From assembly GCF_013415125.1 (NCBI RefSeq), contig NZ_JACCDE010000012.1, forward strand, positions 1-64,000: DNA of 64,000 nucleotides, written 5' to 3'. Both the position numbers and the translations under genes were made by a program. The first letter of the stretch is position 1. Each line of letters begins with the position of its first letter. The stretch is from Vreelandella glaciei. GTDB taxonomy: Bacteria; Pseudomonadota; Gammaproteobacteria; Pseudomonadales; Halomonadaceae. Shown here piece by piece: positions 34,358-45,800 of the stretch. Below the pieces are notes generated by a model. It searched no databases. It had not been told where the DNA came from and saw nothing but the letters and a program-made list of their open reading frames with translations.

Positions 34358-36454
34358 TTAGCTCTGGCTACTCTCACCATTATCGTTTCGTTCCTGCCAG
34401 TCCCTTGAGATCGAATCCCAATCCACTGGTCGCTGGATATCTTGATAGCTACCGTCCTCAAGCTCTTCAGACCCAGACCAAACATTCCAAAAATCTGGAT
34501 CATCGGAGGTTGGCCGCTCGGATTCTGCAAGGGCTCTCATTTGCACAAGCACAGGCAACTCCGAAGCCCAGCCCATCAAAATTGCATGCCGCGAAGGTAG
34601 TGACGGTAGATCTCTCAAAAGACCTCGAAGATTGTCTGGTACCAAGCGATGAACCAGTTCTTGGTCCCTGTCGTTGCTTATGCGGTGGAGGAGGAAACTA
34701 TTGCACTGAGACAAGACTGTCGGTGAAAGCTCACTGGGGCGTTGCGATGAAAGAACCAGCCCGAGGCCAAACTTCCTGCCCTCCCTGGCAATCTTCTCGA
34801 AGACTTGGCAGCAAATGGCAGCAGAACTCTGGTTTTCGGTATCGGCGTTGTAACGTTTTATGAAGGTATGAGCCTCCTCCATAACCAAGGCTGTGGGTAA
34901 GATTTTTCCCTGGTTAATTTTTCGGTACCTTTGCAAAGCCTCCAGCGTCATCCTTGCAATAACGGCCGTCGCCAAATGCACCACTTCAACTGGGAGCAGA
35001 GACAGATCTATCACTGTAATTGAACCATTGGCTGCATCACTCGCCCCAATGTAGTCGTTCAACCAATCAGCCAGAGATAGTCCGTCTGTCTCTCCGGATA
35101 CCGACTTCATCCGACTATCACCTAGAAGTGTTCTCACTCGCATCAGCATCGTTTCCACGTAATCGGAAACGTTAAGTTGCTCAGCGTTTACCTCAAGGCT
35201 TCTCAGAAAGTCCGATCCGGTGAACTCGCGTGGGACATCTGCATCTATTGGAAGAACATCGGTATCGCTGCCACCAAATGCTGAATGGGCGGCTTTTGTT
35301 TGACCTAGTAAGTCGTCTATTTCAGCTTTGGTAAAAGGCCCTGGCCAGTCAGCACGCCGTGTTCCGCGATACGTGCTTATCAAGCCATATAAACCTCTAA
35401 TGCACTCATTCTCATCGTCCGAGTAGTCTTCGGATGTTCTGAGAGCGTCCTGCCAAGTTGTAAGCCTCTCCACAAAGCCCTTAACCGGACCCGGACCTGA
35501 CCATGGCCGCCCCGAAGATTTCTCTTGCTGAATGATTCCAACAAGTGTTCGTAGATATCTCCGCATTTCATTACTTGGGGTCACATCGTCCTCAAAGGAC
35601 CCATCTCTTACTGAGCGGAGTGCTTGAACCAAAGTTGGCCTTTGCGCTCTTGGACTGGCCTGGGTAAACGCGCTCCATTCCTCGCTATTCCAAAACCACA
35701 TGGGAACCTTAAGCGCCTGAATCTCTTGGTCTTCATCGCCCTCCACAGAAAAAACACGAACGTTGCCTAGATCTTTGAAGGTGTTTGCATACTCACCGTT
35801 TGGGTCGAGGACAATGAACCTTGCGTTCGGGTCACCTCCGTCTCGGGCCTTTCTTGCAGCTTGGAGCGACCACCGGATGAGCCCTGCTACGGAACATGAC
35901 TTACCGCTGCCCGTATTACCAAGAACGGCAAGGTGCCTCCCAAACAAACGATCGGGATCAACGCATACCGAGGCGTTTGCGGCCAACGGGCTCACTCCGA
36001 TCTTCACATGCTTGTTTGTTCCTGACTCGACAATTGATCTGAGTTGATTTTGTGTGGGAAGCAGTACAGGGCTTCCAACTGAGGGGTAGGCCTCGACACC
36101 ACGTCGAAATGAAAACTTGTCTTCGTCTTCCTGGAGTAACGAGCCAATCGGATTCAGGCTCATTTTCCGGAGCGGGTACGGGAGATCGATCAAACCAAAA
36201 TCTTGCATGCCCCGGCGTTTGGGAAATTGAGATCTCTCGACTGTTATCCATTCGACTTGGGCAACGAGGTAACCCTCATCGCTGGGAATCAAAACGTATC
36301 CATTTATTCTCGGGAAAGGCCGAGGCGTGCCCGTGTTCAGGGCAACGTTGTCCGGAGCCTCGATATTGAGCAAGACCTTAATCTCATCGGGAGCTACAAA
36401 ATCGATGGTTCCGATTATGAGAGAGTCTGCATAGGCCATAGGGCTCATACTCAT
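34358..36454 (-). CDS. herA: HerA-like ATPase of SIR2-HerA defence pair
   Basis: A 698-residue HerA/FtsK-like DNA translocase: an N-terminal barrel-like domain (~1-120), Walker A GNTGSGKS (179-186), FIVLDPNGEYAN (~222), Walker B-like ALVMEEAHTFI (around 545), and a late arginine-containing LVLSSQRPSELSPTVLSQC. Its ATG overlaps the SIR2 stop codon by 4 bp, so the two are translationally coupled. SIR2-HerA pairs are established anti-phage systems in which the complex depletes NAD or cuts DNA. Confidence 0.9.
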   Translation of the reverse strand: MSMSPMAYADSLIIGTIDFVAPDEIKVLLNIEAPDNVALNTGTPRPFPRINGYVLIPSDEGYLVAQVEWITVERSQFPKRRGMQDFGLIDLPYPLRKMSLNPIGSLLQEDEDKFSFRRGVEAYPSVGSPVLLPTQNQLRSIVESGTNKHVKIGVSPLAANASVCVDPDRLFGRHLAVLGNTGSGKSCSVAGLIRWSLQAARKARDGGDPNARFIVLDPNGEYANTFKDLGNVRVFSVEGDEDQEIQALKVPMWFWNSEEWSAFTQASPRAQRPTLVQALRSVRDGSFEDDVTPSNEMRRYLRTLVGIIQQEKSSGRPWSGPGPVKGFVERLTTWQDALRTSEDYSDDENECIRGLYGLISTYRGTRRADWPGPFTKAEIDDLLGQTKAAHSAFGGSDTDVLPIDADVPREFTGSDFLRSLEVNAEQLNVSDYVETMLMRVRTLLGDSRMKSVSGETDGLSLADWLNDYIGASDAANGSITVIDLSLLPVEVVHLATAVIARMTLEALQRYRKINQGKILPTALVMEEAHTFIKRYNADTENQSSAAICCQVFEKIAREGRKFGLGLVLSSQRPSELSPTVLSQCNSFLLHRISNDRDQELVHRLVPDNLRGLLRDLPSLPSRHAILMGWASELPVLVQMRALAESERPTSDDPDFWNVWSGSEELEDGSYQDIQRPVDWDSISRDWQERNDNGESSQS

Positions 36455-37818
36455 GGTTGCTCACTCCCTGAATTACCGCCCTCTTCATCACGCTCTGATG
36501 TTTGCTGCTCTGAGTTGAAACGTTGACGCAACAACTCTGACATTCTGGATGTCGTCTTATCGATGGCCGCTTTTGGTAGAAAATATTTTGTGAGCTTCTG
36601 TATATCGGCCAGGCCCGGACCAACCATCAGACTAATCTGAGATGACCGACCGAGGTCGTCATAGGTCTTGGTGATACGGCCTAGGTTGTCATCACGGGAA
36701 ATGATGACAAGATGCGTTGATGGTATAGATAGCATATCGCGAATCACGCGGTTGATATGCTCATCGCCGAAGCTGTATCCGTAAGTCACAAGTGTGCTGT
36801 TTGGCCGGCAGATTGCAGCCGCAAAATCGCGAAATAACTCAACGTAGGGATAGTCAGCCGTTTCTCTATCTTTCGCTGAGTTGGGATAAATCATCAATTT
36901 GTTCGCATCTACACCCCGCAAACCAGGCGCATCCAGGTACGGCTTAATCTGTTCAGCACCAAATGGTAACCCGATACGCCGGATATCCTGTTCGGCTTGA
37001 ATCCAATCCACGGAGCCATGGAGTTTTGTAAAACGTGCCACACCTTCCAGATATCTTGGTTCACCTCGAATGCCGGGAGGGTTGTAGTGCATGTCCAGAT
37101 CAAGCCGAGAGGACCTAAAAACGGGCATCAGGTTTCCAAGGAATCTGTCGAGCAAATGGAGACCAGCGACCTCTGCACCTGCCTCAATCAGCCGATCGTA
37201 ATTGGTAGTAAAAATATTTAATCGATCACGAACGCCAGTCCGGCTGGCAAAGCTCATCAAAAAAGTGATGAGAGTATTCCATGCCTCTTGTCTTTCACTC
37301 TCCCCAGCCTCAGCAATATTCCGCTCACTTTGAAGGATTGAAATCCCAAAATCACCAATTATTGTTTCCAAATCAGCCGACACGGCTTCGGCATTCTTGG
37401 TTTGCCCCAAAATCTCTAAGCCCCGGAGGAGTTCATTTGCTACACGTAGTTGGTCTTCGATATTCGCCTGATCTCGCCCAGATCGTTCAGCAGACTCCTG
37501 CGCAGCTTTCTTGATCTCTTTATCGGAGAAAATGAAGTCAACACTGTCCATGCCAGCAGCTGGCTTTTCAGCAGCAATGAAATGAATTGCATGGGTCAAG
37601 CCAGAGCCAGCAAGTAGAGAAAGGTGTTCCGTTTGAAACAACGATGTCAGCCATGGCTCAATACGAGACCGAAGCTCCTTGTAACCAAAATCTCTGGAGT
37701 TCAGCCAAGATGTCTCAGAATAGTTTTCACACTGAAATTTTCCGACGGAGAGATCACCTTCAAATTTGATAGGAGATGCATCATCCCTGACTTTTAATAT
37801 GTGTTTTTCACTACTCAT
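36451..37818 (-). CDS. SIR2-domain NADase effector
   Basis: A 455-residue SIR2_2-type protein: GSGLT at residues 71-75, IFTTNYDRLIEAGAE (around 204), FTKLHGSVDW with the catalytic-type histidine (around 267), and VTYGYSFGDEHINRVI (around 348). Such domains degrade NAD+ on phage infection. Immediately followed by the HerA gene. The pair is embedded in the BREX operon after pglX, sharing direction and probably transcription. Confidence 0.9.
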   Translation of the reverse strand: MSSEKHILKVRDDASPIKFEGDLSVGKFQCENYSETSWLNSRDFGYKELRSRIEPWLTSLFQTEHLSLLAGSGLTHAIHFIAAEKPAAGMDSVDFIFSDKEIKKAAQESAERSGRDQANIEDQLRVANELLRGLEILGQTKNAEAVSADLETIIGDFGISILQSERNIAEAGESERQEAWNTLITFLMSFASRTGVRDRLNIFTTNYDRLIEAGAEVAGLHLLDRFLGNLMPVFRSSRLDLDMHYNPPGIRGEPRYLEGVARFTKLHGSVDWIQAEQDIRRIGLPFGAEQIKPYLDAPGLRGVDANKLMIYPNSAKDRETADYPYVELFRDFAAAICRPNSTLVTYGYSFGDEHINRVIRDMLSIPSTHLVIISRDDNLGRITKTYDDLGRSSQISLMVGPGLADIQKLTKYFLPKAAIDKTTSRMSELLRQRFNSEQQTSERDEEGGNSGSEQP

Positions 37819-37863
37819 TCCATGACTCTCCTTATACTTTAACCACTGGTCTTAAGCCAAAAC

Positions 37864-40800
37864 CTACTGAGGTTTTTCTCCCGTCACGGCCTTCACTTCC
37901 GCCAACAAATCCCCAAACTTGCCGTAATTCACCTTCACCCCATCATCCAGATCCAGCGAGATGCGTTGGTCGGCATAGTGACGCAGCTTCTCGTCGAAGG
38001 TATTAAGTTCGGCTTGTTGTTTGTAGAGCTTGCTTAGCTCTTTCTCAATCGCTTTCGCTTCGGCGGCGGAGGTGCTGGCGTCTTTGTCTTGCTCTAGCTT
38101 TTCCACGTAGCTGGCGAGCTTGGTGGTGAGCGGGATGACGTAGTCGGTGCGCATCTCGGCCAGGGTACTTTCGTTGTAGCGGTGCAGGTAGACCAGGCAC
38201 TCGAAGGCTTTTTGCTTGCCGGAGGAAAACAGCCAGTAGATGGGGCGTTTTTTGTAGGTGCGCAGGTGGTCTTTGAAGAACTGGGTGCTGAGGTAGCGGC
38301 GGATAGTCTCCAGCGCGGCTTCGCCTTTCTTAACCTTGATGGCGTGCAAACAAAGGCTTTCGGCGACGAAATCGAGATTTTCCTGAAGGTTCTCTTCGCC
38401 CCAGACGGTGCGCACGAAATCGCGGAAGCGGTTGGTGGCGTCGTCGGGAAACCACTCCTGATCGGTGAGCGGGATGATGGCGTTGTCATCCGGCGCAAAG
38501 CTGGGTTCGGGGACCTGGGCGAGGTAGTCGCGGACGGTGTCGCCTTGGCTGGCGAGCATCAGGCCTAGCTTGTCTAGCGAGTAGCGGCCCATCATGCAGC
38601 CGATGGCGTAGCTCACCAGCTCCTTCAAGGTGTCGCACTGGAGCAGAGTTTCCAGCTCTTCTTCGGAGCGATTGCCGCCATAGCGATAATGGGGGTTGCA
38701 GTTCAGTGTAATTCCTTTCAGAGGAGCTTTCGGACTCATCTCTTCTTGTAAACCATAAGCATCTATAAAAAGGCGGTTGTTTTCTATCTCAAGCTGCTCC
38801 AGCTCTCCAACCATTTTAAGCCAGTCATCTCGCAACTTATTTAATGATTCATTAACTAGTGACTGCCCTTCATTTATTCCCGCTAACTTTAATCCTAAAA
38901 AGTCCCAAGATATTTCATGCGAATCCCAGTCATCTTTTTCTAGCTCGATAGATCGACTGGCTATAGAAACCACCTTCTCGCTGACCTCGACGACTGGGAT
39001 CGACGCAATTTGCCCAGCTTCAAGATTTAAAGTTGGAGATAATATTTCAAAAAATCTTAACGATAGATTAGAGTTGAGCAGTGCCAGTAGCTTGTATGTA
39101 TCATTCTGTTCTGGGAATATAGACATCCCGGCAACATCAAAAATAGCTCCTTTAGGCTGATACCTAAAAGAAGGGATCCCACTTCCTATTTTTGACCAGG
39201 TAACACTGGGTTCAAAGTAATACCTTTCATTTACTACGCGCTTTGATGCACTGCCGTAACGATTAATTGCAACGTGCTTTATCTCTTCTCCGCCCCCTTT
39301 CCAGTTCACCAACATCTCTTGGTTACCGTACCATTTTCTAAAATCGCCACCTTTATTATAAGGGAACCACTTTACGTCGCTGCCTTTCTCGGCTTTCATC
39401 GGGGTTTTGTCTAATGAAACCTCGAACCACATCCTTGTGAATCTGTCATTATCCATCGTTGCCAAACCTTGCCTTGGCAAGGAAATATCACCGAGAAGGA
39501 CTCCTTTCTCATAGGCCTCGATAAGCTTGGAGGACGCCCAATACGCTACCGGGCTTCCCGGGATTTTCTTAAAATCATCCGGGGCAACCATTTTAAGCCG
39601 TCCGTTTTTTACAGGGAATTCAAATGGCTTCCCGTCATCAGCAATATCATTAACATCAGTATATGAAAATGAACCTTTCACTCCTGAGATATGCTGATTT
39701 CGAAAAATGGTTGCATTGGTTCCGAACGCGATTTTCATCACACCATTGCCCATGTGCACCATGGTTTCGATGGTGTGATCATCTAGCAGCGACTGCCGCA
39801 TCTTTTCGTAGCTGGATAGGAACATCCAACTTTGCATGGTCACCATCGCGTTGAAGGCGTATTCCTTAAGCAGTGTGAACCCATGCTCAATAAAGACCGC
39901 AAATAGGTCCGACTTGCTATTGGGGTAGGCCTTCTTAGCGTAATCCTTCAGCGACTTGTTCATCCCCTTACTGCCCATATAGGGCGGATTGGCAACCACC
40001 GCATCGTAGCGCTGCGCCAGTACCCACGCCTGCTTCACAACCGGCATCAGCTGCTTAGCAGCAGTCTTCTGCATGGTATCGCCGCTATCGATGAGCTCGG
40101 TGAGTACTTCCAGCAGGGACTTGAGCGGGGCTTCGAAGCTGTTAGGCACTTCGATCAGCGAGCCGAAGGTCTTGGCGTCCTGGAAACGCTCGATCAGGTC
40201 GAAGATGGCCTTGTAGGTGTTGTCGTTGCTGGAGAGCTCCTTCTGCTCGCCCTCGAACAGGCTCTGGGACTGGCCCTGGTGCCAGTCGCCGGTAAGGTTG
40301 AGGTCGCGCCACAGGGCGCTGGCATCCAGGTGCTGGGTGCTCTGCAGGGCCATCACGTTGAGGCGCACTTTGTTTACACCCATACGGCTGAAGATCCGTC
40401 GGTCGTCTTCCCGGGCCTTCATCAGCAGCGCGAAGCCAGCGAGCTGGGCGGCGCGGTCGTCGATATCCAGGCCGAACAGGTTGTTCTCCAGGATCAACTT
40501 GGGGATGTCCCGGGAGCGATAGCCGCGCTCTTCATAGATGGCCTTCAGCACGTTGTAGGCCTCGACCAGAATATGGCCGGAGCCACAGGCGGGGTCGAGC
40601 ACCTTGATGCTCTCGGGATCGATGCTGGCCGGGGTGATGGCGTCCAGCTGGGCCTGCACCTCGGGCTCCTGCTCGGCGGGCTCGATGTAGTACGGCATCT
40701 CGGCTTTGAGCGTTGATGCGGGGTAGGTTTGCAGCCACTGGCGGCCTACCGAGTTCTGCACCAGGTATTGCACAATCCAGTTGGGGGTGAACAGCTGAGT

Positions 40801-41538
40801 GGCGGCGGGGATGTCTTCGCTTTTCACCACCTTACCGATCACTTGGTCTTTCTTCTCACTGATGTAGAACTGGTAAAGCCAGCCGATCACTTCTACATCC
40901 TGCCAGTCGGCTTCGGGAATCGCTTCGACCAGCTCACGGATGAGCGAGTCGGTTTTGGTCAGGTTGTTGGGCAGCAGCAGCTCGCTGGCGTCGTCCAGCG
41001 GCTCGAACAGGAACGGCATGGCCTCATGCAGGGCGTGGCATTGGGCCAGCAGCAGCTCGCGGTAGAGGGTTTCATCCTGGGTGCCGTCGAGCTTGAGTTC
41101 GCGCACGCGGGCGGTGTCTAGCCCTGGTAAATCTACCTCTAAGCACTCCTCCAGAATCTGGAGCTGCCCGGCTTCGCCCCCTGCCCCACTTAAAACGCGG
41201 CGGCCGTGGTCTAGGTAGCCGTGAATCTCCATATAGCGAATGGCGCACAGGCGGTTGAACCAGCTATAGGCGGCCTGCTCTATCGCTTGGGTAAAGCCAT
41301 CGCGCTGCACCCACGCGGCCAGCGCTTCCCGTGCGCCTTTCAGGTGGGCGGGCACGGTGTGGGTTTGGCCATCCTGGGCGGTCATCACCAACACATCGCC
41401 CTTTTGCTCCAGGGGGGCAATCACAGCGCCACCTTTGCCATCCGGGCTAATGCCCACACGGGCCGCCTGGCGCGTCATGGTGTCGATAAAGCGGGCGCGG
41501 GCTTTGGGGGCGTATTTTTTGATGTTGGCGGTGTACAT
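37864..41538 (-). CDS. pglX: PglX, BREX adenine-specific DNA methyltransferase
   Basis: A 1224-residue type 1 PglX. Motif I DPACGSGH is at residues 315-322 and motif IV NPPY at 517-520, identifying an N6-adenine methyltransferase. The centre (residues ~700-800) is likely the specificity region. The C-terminus ends with coiled-coil-like KAIEKELSKLYKQQAELNTF. It methylates a non-palindromic site for self-recognition and is also needed for restriction. The AT-richer middle third (about 38.7-39.7 kb) contrasts with the GC-rich ends, as seen when specificity domains are exchanged. Confidence 0.95.
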   Translation of the reverse strand: MYTANIKKYAPKARARFIDTMTRQAARVGISPDGKGGAVIAPLEQKGDVLVMTAQDGQTHTVPAHLKGAREALAAWVQRDGFTQAIEQAAYSWFNRLCAIRYMEIHGYLDHGRRVLSGAGGEAGQLQILEECLEVDLPGLDTARVRELKLDGTQDETLYRELLLAQCHALHEAMPFLFEPLDDASELLLPNNLTKTDSLIRELVEAIPEADWQDVEVIGWLYQFYISEKKDQVIGKVVKSEDIPAATQLFTPNWIVQYLVQNSVGRQWLQTYPASTLKAEMPYYIEPAEQEPEVQAQLDAITPASIDPESIKVLDPACGSGHILVEAYNVLKAIYEERGYRSRDIPKLILENNLFGLDIDDRAAQLAGFALLMKAREDDRRIFSRMGVNKVRLNVMALQSTQHLDASALWRDLNLTGDWHQGQSQSLFEGEQKELSSNDNTYKAIFDLIERFQDAKTFGSLIEVPNSFEAPLKSLLEVLTELIDSGDTMQKTAAKQLMPVVKQAWVLAQRYDAVVANPPYMGSKGMNKSLKDYAKKAYPNSKSDLFAVFIEHGFTLLKEYAFNAMVTMQSWMFLSSYEKMRQSLLDDHTIETMVHMGNGVMKIAFGTNATIFRNQHISGVKGSFSYTDVNDIADDGKPFEFPVKNGRLKMVAPDDFKKIPGSPVAYWASSKLIEAYEKGVLLGDISLPRQGLATMDNDRFTRMWFEVSLDKTPMKAEKGSDVKWFPYNKGGDFRKWYGNQEMLVNWKGGGEEIKHVAINRYGSASKRVVNERYYFEPSVTWSKIGSGIPSFRYQPKGAIFDVAGMSIFPEQNDTYKLLALLNSNLSLRFFEILSPTLNLEAGQIASIPVVEVSEKVVSIASRSIELEKDDWDSHEISWDFLGLKLAGINEGQSLVNESLNKLRDDWLKMVGELEQLEIENNRLFIDAYGLQEEMSPKAPLKGITLNCNPHYRYGGNRSEEELETLLQCDTLKELVSYAIGCMMGRYSLDKLGLMLASQGDTVRDYLAQVPEPSFAPDDNAIIPLTDQEWFPDDATNRFRDFVRTVWGEENLQENLDFVAESLCLHAIKVKKGEAALETIRRYLSTQFFKDHLRTYKKRPIYWLFSSGKQKAFECLVYLHRYNESTLAEMRTDYVIPLTTKLASYVEKLEQDKDASTSAAEAKAIEKELSKLYKQQAELNTFDEKLRHYADQRISLDLDDGVKVNYGKFGDLLAEVKAVTGEKPQ

Positions 41539-41715
41539 GGTGAATTCCTTATCGGGCCGCCTGCGTGGCTTGGCCGAGGTGTTCTGGTTTTTCTGTGCGT
41601 GACTGTTCTAGGCTTGCTAGCCATCTACTGGACTGACGCTAGCTGTGCTGCTTACTGGGTCGGTGACTAGGTCACTGACCCATTGCTTTTAATGGAAAAC
41701 GGTATTGCCAGCCAG

Positions 41716-42813
41716 TTATTCATCCATTCCCTCTTGTAGCTGCCGTAAATCTTGTTCAATTTCCTCTACGGTGGGCAGCGAGCCTTTGAGGTTGTCTGGC
41801 AAGGTCTCAACCAGGTTGTACTCACTGACACCCATGGGCTTATTCAGGTCGCGTAGAGCAAACTCGACTTCGATGTTATTTTTATCCCGACACAACAACA
41901 GGCCAATGGTGGGTTGGTCATCGTCGCGCTTGAGTAGGCTGTCCACCGCCGACAGGTAAAAGTTCAGTTTACCTGCGTATTCCGGGATAAAACGTCGGTT
42001 CTTGAGTTCGATGACCACGTAGCACTTGAGGGTGACGTGATAGAACAGCAGGTCGAGATAGTAGTCGTTACCAGCTACTTCGAGGGCGTACTGGCGACCG
42101 ATAAACGCAAAGCCCTTACCCAATTCCAGTAGAAATTGGGTGATATGCTGAGTGAGCTGACGCTCTACGTCACGCTCGTTATAAGGCGCGGTCAGAGACA
42201 TAAAGTCGAAGGTATAGGGGTCTTTGAGCGTTTGCTGAGCAAGATCCGACTGGGGGGCTGGCAACGTGCGGGAAAAGTTACTCACCGCCTTGCCGGTACG
42301 CTCATGCAGCCGCGACTTGAGTTGCAGGGCCAGCACGTCACGGCTCCAGCCATGTTCCAGGGTTTGGGTGAGGTAGAAGTCGGCTTCGTTTAGGTCAGCA
42401 CATTTGCTGAAAATCTGGATATTATGCCCCCAGGGCGTTTGGACCAGTAAACCAGCACGATCGGCATCTATACCGGCCCAGGGCGTGTCGGCCAATTTGG
42501 CAACAGCCTGTTGCCAAATTGCAGGATCACAGTAAAACCGGAAGAAAGCTCGGCAGTAGCGCAGATTTTTGGGAGAAAACCCACCGACCTCTGGAAACGC
42601 GTGGCGTAGGTCGTTGCTGAAAGCGTTAATAAAGCCACTGCCCCACTGTGCCTGGGTTTCCCTTTCGACAATCTGAGCGCCCAGTTCGTAGTAGAGTGCG
42701 ATCAGTTCGCCATTCGCCGCTAGTGCTGCCCGCATACGAGCAGACTGCACACGCTGCTTAATGCTGCTCAGCCAGGCCTGATAGTCGGCGCGGGTAGAAA
42801 GGCTATGTGTCAT
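41716..42813 (-). CDS. DUF1016 / YhcG-type PDDEXK nuclease-domain protein
   Basis: A 365-residue YhcG-family protein: an N-terminal DUF1016 domain (AALAANGELIALYYELGAQI, FSPKNLRYCRAFF) and a C-terminal PDDEXK-like domain (YYLDLLFYHVTLKCYVVIELK, around residues 250-270; Asp, Glu and Lys fit the active site). Its neighbours are brxC and pglX. DUF1016 proteins are recurrent in restriction and BREX loci, but a fixed role is not established. It is preceded by a 53-bp gap and followed by a 177-bp gap. Confidence 0.87.
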   Translation of the reverse strand: MTHSLSTRADYQAWLSSIKQRVQSARMRAALAANGELIALYYELGAQIVERETQAQWGSGFINAFSNDLRHAFPEVGGFSPKNLRYCRAFFRFYCDPAIWQQAVAKLADTPWAGIDADRAGLLVQTPWGHNIQIFSKCADLNEADFYLTQTLEHGWSRDVLALQLKSRLHERTGKAVSNFSRTLPAPQSDLAQQTLKDPYTFDFMSLTAPYNERDVERQLTQHITQFLLELGKGFAFIGRQYALEVAGNDYYLDLLFYHVTLKCYVVIELKNRRFIPEYAGKLNFYLSAVDSLLKRDDDQPTIGLLLCRDKNNIEVEFALRDLNKPMGVSEYNLVETLPDNLKGSLPTVEEIEQDLRQLQEGMDE

Positions 42814-42866
42814 GCGGCACTCCTTTTAGCAACGCTGCTGTTTTTGCCAACCAACCTATCCAGGCG

Positions 42867-45800
42867 CTACCGCACCTGTACCCGTTTGCCCGCTGAAAGT
42901 GCCCCTTCCAGCTCTTTTCTCAGCTCGTCCATAAAGGCATCCACTTCCGCTTGGCTTTCCAGGTACACACCGCTATGCACGCGGCTGAGTACGTCGCTCA
43001 CACGCACCCTTGCCACGGGTTTGGGGGCATTCACCGCTGCCGGGGCTGTTGCGGTGTGCGGGCCGTAGGTTGTATCCCGTGGTGCCGTCTGTGTGGCTGG
43101 TTTGGGGCTCTCTGATCTGGGCGCTGGTGTTGTGGCCTCTCCCGCAGGCGCAGGCGGCTGCCGCTTGGCGGCTTCAGTCTGGGCGTTGTGCAGTGCCTCC
43201 AGGCTGGCTTCTTCTTCCTCGACGGCGGTTTCGGTTTGCAGCTGGTAGATCTGCGCGATGCTGACCGACTGATTCACGGAGGCTTTAAGCTGCTGCAGCG
43301 GGTGCAGCAATCGGTTGCTGAGTTCGGCGGTGCCAATGCCGCTTTTGGCTATTTCAGCGCTTACTTTGGCAATGCGCGTGTCGATACGGGCAATGGCGTG
43401 CTGGCGTTTTTCCTCCACCAGGCCGCTGTTAATCTCATCCAGCGCGCGTACCAGGCCATCCACTTTATTGAGCATGGCGTAGGGGGCGTCGGCGCGGTAA
43501 ATACGCTCACACTCGGCCAGCGCTTGCTGGGCCTGGGTGTTTTTCTCAAGCTCTAGGCGGTTCACCGCAAACCGGTTAAGCGCCTGCTCTAGCTGTTGCC
43601 AGGTCGTCAGCTGCTTGGTGAAGAAGTCACTGAGATCGCGGTAGTCCTCTTCCACATCGAGCAGCGTATCTTGCTGGCTGGCAATGGTTTTGAAGAAATC
43701 AAAGCTATCGTCCAGGCGCAGCAGGCGCTCCACTTCGCGCAGTGAGCTATCAATGGCGTTGCGTCCAGGGAAGTTGCCCACGTCGGTTTTGCTTTTATAC
43801 GCCTCTAGCTCGCGCCGCCAGTGGGATAAGCGGTCTACGTAATAGGTGAACAGTTCTTTTTCGCTGGTGGGGCCTAGCTGGCCGAATAGCTCTTTGGTGA
43901 GGTTGCGGGCTTTGTTGAGCACCGCGTCTTCGGTTTGGCGCTTTTTCTGGAGGCGCACTTCACTGCGGCGGCGGGCGTTGTTGAGTAGCTCAAACGCCTC
44001 TTTACCGCTCAGCGCGGGGCCAGCGGTATGGAAGGTTAAGCGCCCAGCGGCATGTAGGCGGCCTAGAATCAGCAGCGTTTCGCCTTCCGGCCAGCCGAAG
44101 GGTCGGTTGCTAAAGCGCTCAATCAGCGGGTTCAAAGGCACCGGCTCGCCACCGTGTAGCGAAATATACTGCTCTACCTCTTTCACCGCTTGGGCGTTGC
44201 CCTCCTCGCCGTCTAGGTTCAGGTTCTGGGTGCCCAGGTCATCGGCGGTTAATACGGCCTGCAGCTCGCGCATTGGCTCCGGGCTGAGCACCGTGAGCTG
44301 GCTTAGCTTGTTGTAGGTGTTTTCCAGCAGGTAGCGGCAGGCGTCGTCTAAACGGCTGTTGAGCTGGCCTCGGCTGAGATCGAGCTTCTGGCCAAGCGCG
44401 TAGACATCCGCATCCAGCAGCATCTCTTCTAAACGCACCCGCAGGCGCTTTTTGCGCTCTTGGTTTTCACGGCCACGGTCGGCCAGAATGCGCTCCACGC
44501 TGTGGTCGTTGGCCGATAGGTTCAGGCGGATAAACTTATCGGTTTTTAGCAGCGTGCGCAGTTCATCGGTAAAGCGCTTGTCGTCAGGCAGCTTGATGAG
44601 CACCTGCCCGCCGTTATCGCCGCTTTTGTGAATGCAGCCCGCTTCGCTTAGCTGAACGTACTCCACGTCGAGCGGTGAGACCACCTCTACCCGTAGCTGG
44701 CTCTGGTAGCGGCCATCCAGGGTGTGGCCATCCAGGTAACGGCCAATGCTGTAGTCGGTTTTGTTGACCGGGTAGCGGTATTTGGTGCGGTCGCGAAGCA
44801 GGTCTTTGAAGATTAGGCTGGAAAGCTCCTTGTTTTCGTCGCTGCTGGTGACTTCGGTGGCTTTGATCTTACGGGTGATGTCCCGCTCTTCATTGGTGAG
44901 GAACTGGTACTCATCGCCGTTGCGGGTAATCAGGCTCTCTTTTTCCAACCGTGCCAGGGTGGCTTCCAGCTGCTCCCGAATGGCGATACGGTCATCGTCG
45001 ATTTGGGTCAGCGAGAGTGTGACTAGATTATCGACCGTGCCTTTGACCAAATCCACATAGCGGATCATAAACAGCGTGCGCAGGGTTTCGACATCAAACG
45101 CCTCTAACACGGGGTTTTCGCTGGCCTGATCAATGGTGCGTTTTACCGCTGTATCGAGAAAGCCCTCTACTGCTGTGTAGAAGCAGTGCATCGGTACCAG
45201 TGCGCCAATCGTTTTCTCCTGCACGGCTTTGGCGGCCATGTGGAACGCATCGAGCATGGAGCGCTCGCCGTAGGCCAGGTGCGCACCGGTCGCCCCTACC
45301 TTGCGGATCTCTTCAAAGACTTTTTGCACCAGCTGGAAGTGGTATGGCACAAAGGGGTAATTGGCGATAAAGCTCTCGACGCCTTCGATATTTTTCAGCG
45401 TGGGGCCGGAGCGGTCAAAGGTCAGCTGGTTACGCAGAATCGAGCCCTTGGCCTCAAACACGCCTTCCAGCTCGGCGCGTGCTGGGTCGGTTTTCACCAA
45501 TAGGCGCTTGCGGATCACTTCATCGGAGTTGGAGCTTGAGAGCGATAAGCGGGTTTTAAAGCGCCCGGCGATCTTGGAGAAATCGTTGGCTTTTGACGCG
45601 GTCATCTCCCCTAGTACGGCGTCCATATCCGCCTGAGACGTCACGACGATCCAGGCGCGACCACCGCAGATCGTGCCGAGGTTTTCGGTGAGCGTTTGCA
45701 GGGTCAGCATTAAGCGCGTGTCGCTGCCAATAAACTGGCCGACTTCATCGACCATGAACACCATGCGCTGGGTCGCTGACTGCGACTCCAAAAACTCTTT

